Positions 9,090-17,398 of a DNA stretch of 40,159 bases are shown here, in pieces. Source of the DNA: Opitutia bacterium (GTDB lineage: Bacteria; Verrucomicrobiota; Verrucomicrobiia; Opitutales; Opitutaceae); contig PMBT01000014.1 in NCBI GenBank assembly GCA_003153035.1, forward strand, positions 11,611 to 51,769, read 5' to 3'. Position 1 is the stretch's first letter. Every line of letters begins with the position of its first letter. The position numbers and the translations under genes were made by a program. The notes under the pieces are model-generated. The model saw nothing but the letters and a program-made list of their open reading frames with translations, did no database searches and had not been told where the DNA came from.

Positions 9090-10136
9090 ATGCAGCCCGA
9101 AGAATATTGCCTGGTGCCGCTGAGCCGAATTCATGCAGTTGGACCGCGTCTGCCTTCGAAGCATTCAGGCCAGACTGCACGGCTCTGGCTGCGCGGCCGC
9201 CCCGCCGCCCCGGCCGTCAAAGTGCTGCTGGCTGGGCTCCTGGCCGGGCTGGCCACCGGCTGTTCAATCAACCAGATGGTGGCCAACAAAGTCGGAGATG
9301 CGCTGGCCGGCGGGGGCGGCGTGTTTGCCTCCGACAACGATCCCCAGCTCGTCAAGGATGCGGTCCCGTTCAGCCTGAAGCTGATGGAGAGCCTGCTGGC
9401 GGAGAGCCCACGCCACCGCGGCTTGCTCTTCGCCACCTCCAGCGGGTTCACGCAATACGCCTACGCGTTCGTCCAGCAGGACGCCGATGAACTGGAGGGA
9501 CAGAACGTGGAGGCGGCGCAGGCCATGCGAATCCGGGCGCGCCGGCTCTACTTGCGCGCACGCGATTACGCCCTGCGCGGCCTGGACGCGGCGCATCCGG
9601 GTTTCAGCGGCGAGCTGCGGACGACGCCCCGGGCGGCGGGACGGCTGCTGCAAAAACCCGACGTGCCCATGGCGTACTGGGCGGCGGCCTCCTGGGGCGC
9701 GGCCATTTCCCTGGGTAAGGACGATCCGGCGCTCATCGCGGAGATTCCCCAGGTGGAGACGCTGATCGACCGCGCTCTGGAGCTCAACGAAAGCTGGGAC
9801 CATGGTTCCATCCACACCTTCCTCATCACCTACGAAATGAGCCGCTCGGGGATCAAGGGCGACCCGGCCGAGCGCGCGCGGCGCCATTTCGACCGGGCGC
9901 TGGAACTGTCGGGCGGCCGGCAGGCCGGACCGTTCGTCGCGCTGGCCGAGGCAGTCTGCGTCGAGAAGCAGGATGCCGCGCAATTCGAGCAGCTGCTAAA
10001 CCGGGCCCTCGCGGTGGATCCGGATGCAGCGCCGGAATTCCGCCTCGCCAACCTCGTCATGCAGCGGCGGGCACGCTGGCTGCTGTCAAAAAAGGACGAC
10101 CTCTTCCTCAGCCCGGCAAAGCCGGCCGGCAACTGA
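9090..10136 (+). CDS. TRAP transporter TatT-component family lipoprotein
   Basis: 348 aa; lipobox-like LLAGLATGCS; SINQMVANKVGDALAGGGGVFASDNDPQLVKDAVPFSLKLMESLLAESPRHRGLLFATSSGFTQYAYAFVQ resembles TatT; followed directly by dctP- and dctQM-type genes. Confidence 0.88.
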   Translation: MQPEEYCLVPLSRIHAVGPRLPSKHSGQTARLWLRGRPAAPAVKVLLAGLLAGLATGCSINQMVANKVGDALAGGGGVFASDNDPQLVKDAVPFSLKLMESLLAESPRHRGLLFATSSGFTQYAYAFVQQDADELEGQNVEAAQAMRIRARRLYLRARDYALRGLDAAHPGFSGELRTTPRAAGRLLQKPDVPMAYWAAASWGAAISLGKDDPALIAEIPQVETLIDRALELNESWDHGSIHTFLITYEMSRSGIKGDPAERARRHFDRALELSGGRQAGPFVALAEAVCVEKQDAAQFEQLLNRALAVDPDAAPEFRLANLVMQRRARWLLSKKDDLFLSPAKPAGN

Positions 10137-10144
10137 CTCCCTTT

Positions 10145-11170
10145 ATGTTCCCGTTTTCCCCGAAACTTCGTCGCCGGCTGGCCGCCCCGGTCCTGCTGGC
10201 CGCCCTCCTGGCCACTGGCGCGCAGGCTGCGCCCAAGCTCAAACTCGGCACCCTTGTGCCCGTCGGCACGTCCGCCTACAAGGCGCTCATGATGATGGGC
10301 GAGGCTTGGCGCAAGGATTCGGCCGGCGCGGTGGATCTCAATATCTTCGCCGGCGGCAAGCTCGGCGGCGAAGCGGAGATGGTGGGCCTGATGAAAGTGA
10401 ATTCCCTCCAGGCCGCGCTGCTCACCGTCGTCGGCGTCTCCGAGATCGAACCCGCGGTCACCGGCCTCCAATATATCCCGATGGGCTTCCGCAACCTTGA
10501 CGAGGTCGACTACGTGGGCGAAAAGCTCCGCCCCTTTCTCGAGCAACGGATGGCTGCCAAGGGCTTCGTGGTCCTCTTCTGGACCGACGCCGGCTGGGTC
10601 CGGTTCTTCTCCAATCAACCCGTCACCCATCCCGCCGACCTGCGGAAGCTCAAGCTTTTCACCTGGTCGGGCAGCCCGGAGCAGGTGGGTCTCTACAACT
10701 CCGTAGGCTTTGACTCGGTGCCGCTCGAAACGGTCGACATCGTCCCGGGTTTGCAGACCAAGTTGATCGACGCCGTGCCGACGATTCCGTTCTTTGCCAT
10801 GGCCAGCCAGATGGATTCACGCGCCCCCTACATGCTTGAACTCAACTGGGCGCCGCTCGTCGGAGCGCTCGTGGTGCGCGCCGAAACGTGGAACAAGCTT
10901 CCCAGCGACACCCGCGCGGCGCTGCTCAAGTCCGCCGAGACCGCCGGCCGCGAGATCAAGGCCATCAGCCGCCGCGAAATGGACGAGTCGGTGGCCGCGA
11001 TGGTCAAGCGCGGACTGAAGGTCACCCCGGTCACGCCCGAGATCGAGGCGGAATGGCGGGCGCTCGCGGAGGCGGTGTATCCAAAAATTCGCGGCGAGCT
11101 CGTCCCGGCGGACATTTTCGACGAAACCATGCGGGCGCTCGCCGCGTACCGCGCGGCGCAGAAGAAATAG
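10145..11170 (+). CDS. dctP: TRAP transporter substrate-binding protein (DctP family)
   Basis: 341 aa; signal peptide; LKLGTLVPVGTSAYKALMMMGEAWRKDSAGAVDLNIFAGGKLGGEAEMVGLMKVNSLQAALLT; genomic context. Confidence 0.9.
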   Translation: MFPFSPKLRRRLAAPVLLAALLATGAQAAPKLKLGTLVPVGTSAYKALMMMGEAWRKDSAGAVDLNIFAGGKLGGEAEMVGLMKVNSLQAALLTVVGVSEIEPAVTGLQYIPMGFRNLDEVDYVGEKLRPFLEQRMAAKGFVVLFWTDAGWVRFFSNQPVTHPADLRKLKLFTWSGSPEQVGLYNSVGFDSVPLETVDIVPGLQTKLIDAVPTIPFFAMASQMDSRAPYMLELNWAPLVGALVVRAETWNKLPSDTRAALLKSAETAGREIKAISRREMDESVAAMVKRGLKVTPVTPEIEAEWRALAEAVYPKIRGELVPADIFDETMRALAAYRAAQKK

Positions 11171-11189
11171 GCGGAGCCGGTCCCGACCC

Positions 11190-13091
11190 ATGAATCCTCC
11201 AGCTGCCCAGGGGCCCGGGATCGCTCTGACCGAGCCGCCCAACCTGCCCGGCTGGCTCCGGAGCCTGCGACGTGGCGAGAACCTCCTGGTAGTCGCAGCC
11301 CTGGCGTTGATGACCATCCTGCCGGTCACCGAGGTCGTCCTCCGCTTTTTCTTCCGCACGGGCATTTCGGCCTCGGCGACGATTGTGCAGCATCTCGTGC
11401 TCGCCGTCGGCATGCTGGGCGGCGCCGTGGCCGCGCGCGAAAACCGCCTGCTCGCGCTCTCCGCGGCGGCCCAGTGGTTCAAGGGCAGCCTGCTCACGCT
11501 CTCCCATGTGATCGGCTATGGGTTCGCCGCGGCGGTGAGCGCCCTGCTATGTGCGGCCAGCTGGCAATTCGTGGTCTCGCAGAAATCACTCGGCAAGATC
11601 CTCTTTCATTTTCTGGGCCTCGGCCTGCCCGCCTGGGTTGTGCAGCTGCTGCTGGTGATCGGTTTCGGCCTGGTGGCCGTCCGGCTCATCCTGAACGCCT
11701 CCGCCTGCTGGCGCTGGCGGGTGGCCACGCTGGCGCTGGCCGTCGCCTTTATTGCCGTGATCCAATGGGCGCCGGTCGACCCGCAGGACCTGCGCTGGCC
11801 GGCAATGATCGTGCTGCTGATCGCCGTCGCGATGGGCGCCCCGGTCTTCACGGCGCTGGGCGGCGCGGCACTCATCCTCCTTTGGACTGGGGGCGAGCCG
11901 GTCTCGCCGGTGCCGCTGAAGCATTACCAACTCACGGTGAACCCGACCCTGCCGAGCATCCCGCTGTTCACGCTGGCCGGATATTTTCTCGCCGAAGGCG
12001 CGGCGGCCAAGCGCCTCGTGCGGGTGTTCCAGGCGCTGTTCGGCGGCCTGCGCGGCGGCCCGGCGATCGTCACGACGCTGGTCTGCGCTTTCTTCACCTC
12101 GTTCACGGGCGCATCGGGCGCCACGATCCTCGCGCTTGGGGGCGTTTTGATGCCGGTCCTGCTCGCGGCCCGCTACTCGGAGCGCTCCTCGCTCGGCCTG
12201 CTGACCGGTGCCGGTTCGCTCGGCATGCTCTTCCCACCCTGCCTGCCGCCGATTCTCTACGCCATCATCGCCAGCACCGGCGGACAGGTGAGTGTGAGCA
12301 TCGAGGAGATGTTTCAAGGGGGGTTCCTGCCCGGCGTGCTGCTGGTCGGCATGACGTGTTGGTGGGGCATTCGCGAGGGTCCGCGCCGCGGCGAGGCGGG
12401 GCGGCAGCCGTTCAATGCCCGCGAGGCCCGGGCCGCGGCCTGGGCGGCCAAGTGGGAGCTGCTGGTGCCGGTGGTGGCGTTGACAGCGTTGTTCAGCGGA
12501 TACGCTACCCCGGTCGAGGCGGCGGCGATCACGGCGCTCTATACCTTCCTTATCAACGTCGTGATTCACCGCGACCTCCACCTATTCCGCGATGTGCCGC
12601 GGGTCATGACCGAATGCGGGTTGCTCGTCGGCGGCGTGCTGCTAATCCTGGGGGTGGCCCTCGGTTTCACCTACTACCTTGTTGATGCGCAGATCCCCGA
12701 CCAGGCGGTCGCATGGGCCACGGCCACGATCCACTCGAAATGGGTTTTCCTCCTCGGGCTCAACGTCGTGCTGCTCGTGATTGGCGGACTCGTGGAGATC
12801 TATGCGGCGATCGTGGTGGTGGTCCCGCTGCTGGTGCCGCTGGGGATCGCCTTCGGGATCAATCCCATCCATCTCGGGATCATCTTCCTGGCCAACATGG
12901 AGCTCGGCTTCCTGGCCCCGCCGGTCGGGCTGAACCTCCTGCTCGCCTCGTACCGGTTCAACAAACCGATGAGCCAGGTCACCCGCGCGGCGCTGCCCAT
13001 GCTCGCCGTCATGGTGATCGGCGTGCTCCTGATCACCTATGTGCCGTGGCTGACGACCTGGCTGCCGGGGTTGTTCCACCACGTCCGGTGA
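11190..13091 (+). CDS. dctQM: TRAP transporter permease, fused small (DctQ) and large (DctM) subunits
   Basis: 633 aa, many TM segments; DctM-like TNPTLPSIPLFTLAGYFLAEGAAAKRLVRVFQALFGGLRGGPAIVTTLVCAFFTSFTGASGATILALGGVLMP. Confidence 0.9.
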   Translation: MNPPAAQGPGIALTEPPNLPGWLRSLRRGENLLVVAALALMTILPVTEVVLRFFFRTGISASATIVQHLVLAVGMLGGAVAARENRLLALSAAAQWFKGSLLTLSHVIGYGFAAAVSALLCAASWQFVVSQKSLGKILFHFLGLGLPAWVVQLLLVIGFGLVAVRLILNASACWRWRVATLALAVAFIAVIQWAPVDPQDLRWPAMIVLLIAVAMGAPVFTALGGAALILLWTGGEPVSPVPLKHYQLTVNPTLPSIPLFTLAGYFLAEGAAAKRLVRVFQALFGGLRGGPAIVTTLVCAFFTSFTGASGATILALGGVLMPVLLAARYSERSSLGLLTGAGSLGMLFPPCLPPILYAIIASTGGQVSVSIEEMFQGGFLPGVLLVGMTCWWGIREGPRRGEAGRQPFNAREARAAAWAAKWELLVPVVALTALFSGYATPVEAAAITALYTFLINVVIHRDLHLFRDVPRVMTECGLLVGGVLLILGVALGFTYYLVDAQIPDQAVAWATATIHSKWVFLLGLNVVLLVIGGLVEIYAAIVVVVPLLVPLGIAFGINPIHLGIIFLANMELGFLAPPVGLNLLLASYRFNKPMSQVTRAALPMLAVMVIGVLLITYVPWLTTWLPGLFHHVR

Positions 13092-13296
13092 CGAGGTTCG
13101 TTGCCGCCGCCGTTTGCGCTTCGTCGCGGCGCGCGTCGACTTTGCTGGAGGGCGGTGCGCCGTCGCCGGCAATGTCCGATTCTCTGGCCCGGACGCCGCC
13201 GGGCCCTCCACATTCGACTGCGGCCCAGCCGCGCGGGGACACATCCAAACTGCCCTGCCTGTTGCCGGGAGGCCGCGCGTGATCCGGCGGCCGACC

Positions 13297-13363
13297 ATTG
13301 GCCCGCGCAATAGATCCCATTGAATTTATCAATTAGGGAATTCGTCCCGACATTGGATAGACT
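13297..13363 (+). promoter_or_regulatory. Element C: tandem T-N11-A boxes plus -10-like hexamer
   Basis: Box1 ATTG-GCCCGCG-CAAT (13297-13311); box2 ATTG-AATTTAT-CAAT (13319-13333), both perfect; TAGACT at 13358-13363. Confidence 0.75.
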
Positions 13364-13547
13364 CGGCGCGTACTGACCCCACCCCGCAGGCCTCGAGCCG
13401 AGGCGCCTTATCAGAACGAAATCCGTCCATGCACCGCTTTTCCTGAAACATCCGCTTGATCGATCAAGCGGACGCATCTCCGCCAACGCCGGCTGGTGAC
13501 GGACCGGCGCGGTGGCACGAATCCCCGCCACAAAAGGACATCCTATC

Positions 13548-14738
13548 ATGAGTACCTTGAAAATATACGAAACCATGCGCCCTTCGGCATGGCCTTGGAT
13601 ATTCCGCGCAAGCGCCGGGGCGTTTGCTCCCCTCGCGTGCCTCCTCCTGTTGACCACCCTGCTGGCGTCGGCCCTGCCGGCCCGGGCGGGTGAAAAGTGT
13701 GCCGATGGCAAGCGCGACTTCAAGACGATGACCGCCAACCTGTACATCGGCACAGGTACGGAAACCATCACGAATTTGAATCCAGCTGATCCAAACTACG
13801 TCGATGAACTGCTCGCGGCCGTGACGGGTACCTACTACGAGCTCCTGGCCTCGCAACCGCCTCTTCGCCTCCAGGCCCTAGCGGACCGCATCGCCGCCCG
13901 CCAGCCGGATATGGTGGCCGTGGAAGAGGCGACGCTGCTCCGGGTGCACGGTAACATCGCCCTGAGCGGCACGACGCCCGCAACTGAGGTCGTGTATGAT
14001 TATCTGCAGATCCTCGTGGATTCCCTCAAGGCGCGCGGGGCGCATTACGCAGTCGTTTCTACTTCCCAGGAGTGGGATGTCGAGATGCCGATGTATATTC
14101 TCGGACCTGACGGGGTGCCGACCGGTGTCGACGACGTGCGTCAGACCGATCGCGAGGCGATCCTGGTCCGAACCGATCTGCCTCCCGGTCAGTTGCGCGT
14201 GTCGCATCCCCAAAGCGGCAATTTCGTCAACGTGAGCTTCCAGGGTTTTCCGGTGACGCGGGGCTGGTGCTCGGTGGATGTTTGCTTCCATGGTGAGAAT
14301 TTCCGCTACCTCTGCACGCACCTGGAGGAGGAAACCTGGCCGGATATCCAGGTGGCGCAGGCGAAAGAACTCCTCGCCGGCCCGGCGAAGACCTGCCTGC
14401 CCGTTGTGCTGGTCGGGGATTTCAACTCCGATCCCCTGCACCGCGACCGCCCGAAGGGCCAGCCCACTGCCTACCCCAAGTTCCTCGCCGCGGGCTTCTG
14501 GGACACCTGGGCGCTCCTGCATCCGTTCCATCCGGCCGGGGGCTTAACCTGGGGCCATGACGAGTTTCTGGCTGACCCGAGCGTGGCGTTCGACCGGCGC
14601 ATTGACTTCGTGTTCTTCCGGGGATTCGGCTTCGTCCCGCTGAAGGCCGAGCCGATCGACATTTCCCTGGGCCGGACGGAGCCACCGCTGTGGTCGTCCG
14701 ATCACGCGGCGCTCGCGGCCGAGTTGCGTATCAAGTAG
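13548..14738 (+). CDS. Secreted endonuclease/exonuclease/phosphatase (EEP/DNase I-like) family protein
   Basis: ORF 13512..14738; start at 13548 gives a signal peptide (LACLLLLTTLLASALPARAG). EEP motifs: MTANLYIG, PDMVAVEEA, YLCTHLEEE, VVLVGDFNSDP, WSSDHAAL. Confidence 0.85.
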   Translation: MSTLKIYETMRPSAWPWIFRASAGAFAPLACLLLLTTLLASALPARAGEKCADGKRDFKTMTANLYIGTGTETITNLNPADPNYVDELLAAVTGTYYELLASQPPLRLQALADRIAARQPDMVAVEEATLLRVHGNIALSGTTPATEVVYDYLQILVDSLKARGAHYAVVSTSQEWDVEMPMYILGPDGVPTGVDDVRQTDREAILVRTDLPPGQLRVSHPQSGNFVNVSFQGFPVTRGWCSVDVCFHGENFRYLCTHLEEETWPDIQVAQAKELLAGPAKTCLPVVLVGDFNSDPLHRDRPKGQPTAYPKFLAAGFWDTWALLHPFHPAGGLTWGHDEFLADPSVAFDRRIDFVFFRGFGFVPLKAEPIDISLGRTEPPLWSSDHAALAAELRIK

Positions 14739-14935
14739 GCGCCGCTCGCCTCCTGTAATAAAGAGCCCGGATATAACCGGGACTAGATCTGCAGTCTCGG
14801 TTGCGCGGTGGCTGGAGTGATCCACCTCGCGCAACCGGGCTGCGTTCGACCGGTCGATGTTCATGATCCCTCACAACGGCACGCCCAGCGATTCGTCCTA
14901 ACCGCCCCAATATTCTAAGGAACGCGGTCCGAGCC

Positions 14936-15835
14936 GTGAATGCCGTACCTGATGTCATCGCTGGATTGTGCTTCATGGTCAAAGCGCTCGGAGAGGCGCG
15001 GCGCCGTCCGCGTGTCACCGTTCCGATCGGCACGGTCTGTTTCTCGTTGGTCCTGCTCTGCTGCGGCTGCGCTTCTCCCCGTCAACGCACCAGTCCGCCC
15101 GCCAACCCGGCCGAGGTCGCGGTCCATCTGTCCGCCGCGGCTACGCCCAACCCGACTGGCGCCGCGCCCGCGCTCGAGCTGACCCTTCAGACCGTGGTCA
15201 TCCTGCAGGAAGCGGGCCCGATGGGGCGCAACTCCTACTGGGACGAATACGTCACCACCATCACCGTCCACGGCACCGTGCCGGTCACCGTCGAGGCTGC
15301 TGAGTTGATCGACGGCCAGGGGAAGTCCGTTGTTCCCGGCGACAACCCCTGGGGGCTCGCCAACCGCCGCAAGCCATGGTTCGAGCAAACCGACAGTCAC
15401 GGAGTGACCAGCGCTGGCCGGATCGGCTTTGGCGCAGTGGCCGTTGGCGCCGTGGGTCCGCCCCTGGTGGCGGTTGGACTGTACGCGCCCTATCTACTGA
15501 CTTGGGGATCGTACGGGGTAGCCGCCGCGGTGCTTGCGCCCCTCTACGCCGTCAAAGCGGCCGAATTCAACGCCAAGGGTCGGAAGCAGGTTGAGGCCGA
15601 CTTCAACCAACGACGCCTGGCGTTGCCGGTGCCGGTCGCCCCCGGCCAGGTGCTGCAGGGCAGTTGGTATTTTCCCGTCACGCCGGCCCCCCGGCAGCTC
15701 GTCGTGCGTTATCGGTCAGCCGGTGGCGCCGGCGAAGTGACGCTCGCGCTGCCGCCGCTGGCAAAACTGCACGTTAAACCTCATGCCAAGAGTCCTCCGG
15801 ACGCTCCGTCAATTTCGACCGTTGCATCACCTTGA
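14936..15835 (+). CDS. Putative lipoprotein, paralog family member 3
   Basis: 299 aa; LLCCGCASP lipobox-like; YWDEYVTTITVHGTVPVTVEAAELIDGQGKSVVPGDNPWGL and DFNQRRLALPVPVAPGQVLQGSWYFPVTPAPRQLVVRY align with members 1 and 2. Confidence 0.8.
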   Translation: MNAVPDVIAGLCFMVKALGEARRRPRVTVPIGTVCFSLVLLCCGCASPRQRTSPPANPAEVAVHLSAAATPNPTGAAPALELTLQTVVILQEAGPMGRNSYWDEYVTTITVHGTVPVTVEAAELIDGQGKSVVPGDNPWGLANRRKPWFEQTDSHGVTSAGRIGFGAVAVGAVGPPLVAVGLYAPYLLTWGSYGVAAAVLAPLYAVKAAEFNAKGRKQVEADFNQRRLALPVPVAPGQVLQGSWYFPVTPAPRQLVVRYRSAGGAGEVTLALPPLAKLHVKPHAKSPPDAPSISTVASP

Positions 15836-15947
15836 TTCAACGGCCGGCAGTGTATCCGGCATCCCCGGACTATCGCCGTGTCATAACAATGATCCCTTTG
15901 GGAGCGTATTTTCGCATGGATGAATGGAGTCGAACCTCCGCTCAGCC

Positions 15948-16097
15948 ATGAATGAATGCATCATCGTCCTCGCACTGCTCTCCCTGCTCATCGCCACGGA
16001 TCCTGCGCCCGGGAAGCCCGACATTCCGCGTTTACCCGTCCGCCCAAACCTGCCCGGCAAGATCAAAGGCCGAGAACTGAAGGAAACCCCAGGATGA
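15948..16097 (+). CDS. Micro-protein (49 aa), paralogous to the ORF at 6147
   Basis: MNECIIVLALLSLLIATDPAPGKPDIPRLPVRPNLPGKIKGRELKETPG; stop overlaps the next start as ATGA (16094-16097). Confidence 0.6.
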   Translation: MNECIIVLALLSLLIATDPAPGKPDIPRLPVRPNLPGKIKGRELKETPG

Positions 16098-16522
16098 AAA
16101 CGCTAACTTCATTCGCCAACTTCTCCCCGATTCCCGGCTTCCGCTCCATCATTGCGCTGCTGCTCGGAATGAGCGTCCTGTTCTCCGGCTGCGTCACCAT
16201 GAAAAGCGTGCCGGTGCCGGCACCGGGTCAGTCGGCAGAGGCGGTCGTCGTGAAAGTCGGCGACAAGGTCGAGGTGCAGACCAGGACCGGCGAGAAATAC
16301 GCTTTCACGATCACCGTCATCGAATCAGACACGCTGGTCGGCAAGACTTCCTCCTCTGCGCAGGAGGTCCGGGTGAAGTTTCAAGACATGGCGAGCTTGC
16401 AGGTGGCGAAAGTGGATCCGGCTCGCACCGCCCTGGCTGGCGTCGGGGGCATCGTAATTGTGGTCGGAGTGGCCTTTCTGTTGTTCCTCGCGAGCGGCGG
16501 CATTCACCTTAACACGATGTGA
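16094..16522 (+). CDS. Putative small lipoprotein with C-terminal hydrophobic segment
   Basis: 142 aa from MKTLTSFANF; lipobox LFSGC; VVVKVGDKVEVQTRTGEKYAFTITVIESDTLVGK; C-terminal GVGGIVIVVGVAFLLFLASGG. Confidence 0.7.
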   Translation: MKTLTSFANFSPIPGFRSIIALLLGMSVLFSGCVTMKSVPVPAPGQSAEAVVVKVGDKVEVQTRTGEKYAFTITVIESDTLVGKTSSSAQEVRVKFQDMASLQVAKVDPARTALAGVGGIVIVVGVAFLLFLASGGIHLNTM

Positions 16523-16640
16523 GCCTCCCGTTCATGGGCTGGGCCGACCCAGCACTCCAACCAAGCCGGCGGGGTCTGGTTCGGATTGTTCCTCACGGGA
16601 GTCGGGGTGAAAAGCGCGGCCCGCCGCCAAGCCGGGTGTC

Positions 16641-16707
16641 ATTGGCCCGCGCAATGACCGGCATTAGATTTATCAATTAACCGGTGCGCTCGCGGATCAG
16701 GTAGACT
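16641..16707 (+). promoter_or_regulatory. Element D: tandem T-N11-A boxes plus -10-like hexamer
   Basis: Box1 ATTG-GCCCGCG-CAAT (16641-16655); box2 ATTA-GATTTAT-CAAT (16663-16677); TAGACT at 16702-16707. Confidence 0.75.
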
Positions 16708-16732
16708 CGGCCCCGTTGATCCCCATCCGACC

Positions 16733-17308
16733 ATGAGCATTCTGCTGAGCCGCACCTCTCTGCATTCGCATGCCAACGCCGCCGCTCTTGGCGCAGCCGC
16801 GCTTGCTCTGAGCGGATGCGTCACCCGCGGCTACAAGCTCGCGCCCAAGAATACGCCCGCGCCGGTGGCGCTTCATTTGGAGGCGGCGCAACCACCGGTC
16901 GGGGCGGCCGTGCACCAGGTCGTCGTGTATCAAGGACCCCGCTCGTGGAAGCGCGAAGCCTTTCGGGACGAGTATGTCGTGAGTGCAACGAACCGGGGTC
17001 CGGCACCACTTACGATCGATTCCGTCGTCTTGCACGATCAACAAGGCGCTCCGATCAATCCCGGGGTCGATCCCTGGGCGCTCGAACGGCTGAGCAAGAA
17101 GTGGTGGGAGACCAATGGCGCGCGGCAGACCGGGACCTATGTTGTCCTCGGGGCGGGCACCGTTGTCGGCGCCGGGATGGCCGTGGCCTCGGCTTACAGC
17201 GGGCTCTGGGGCGCTTCCGTCAGCGCCGGCGCTCGCCACCCCCACCGAAAGCCCCCGCCAGCCTTGAACCGCCTGCAGGACCTTTTCCGCCATGAACCGG
17301 TTTTCTGA
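16733..17308 (+). CDS. Putative lipoprotein, paralog family member 4, C-terminally truncated
   Basis: 191 aa; LALSGCVTRGYKLAPKNTPAPVALHLEAAQPP and RSWKREAFRDEYVVSATNRGPAPLTIDSVVLHD match the family; the conserved C-terminal module is missing. Confidence 0.7.
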   Translation: MSILLSRTSLHSHANAAALGAAALALSGCVTRGYKLAPKNTPAPVALHLEAAQPPVGAAVHQVVVYQGPRSWKREAFRDEYVVSATNRGPAPLTIDSVVLHDQQGAPINPGVDPWALERLSKKWWETNGARQTGTYVVLGAGTVVGAGMAVASAYSGLWGASVSAGARHPHRKPPPALNRLQDLFRHEPVF

Positions 17309-17398
17309 AGAACCGCCCCTTGCCTGCCGCCGCGTTTTGCCTTTTCAGTCTCTCTTGCCGCGGCCACCATCCAAGCCTTCGCCCCGCCAGTCATCCCC

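Noticed and set aside
14766-14781. Hairpin cccgg-atataa-ccggg after the EEP gene as a terminator
   Set aside because: Only a 5-bp stem and no following T-tract; too weak to call.
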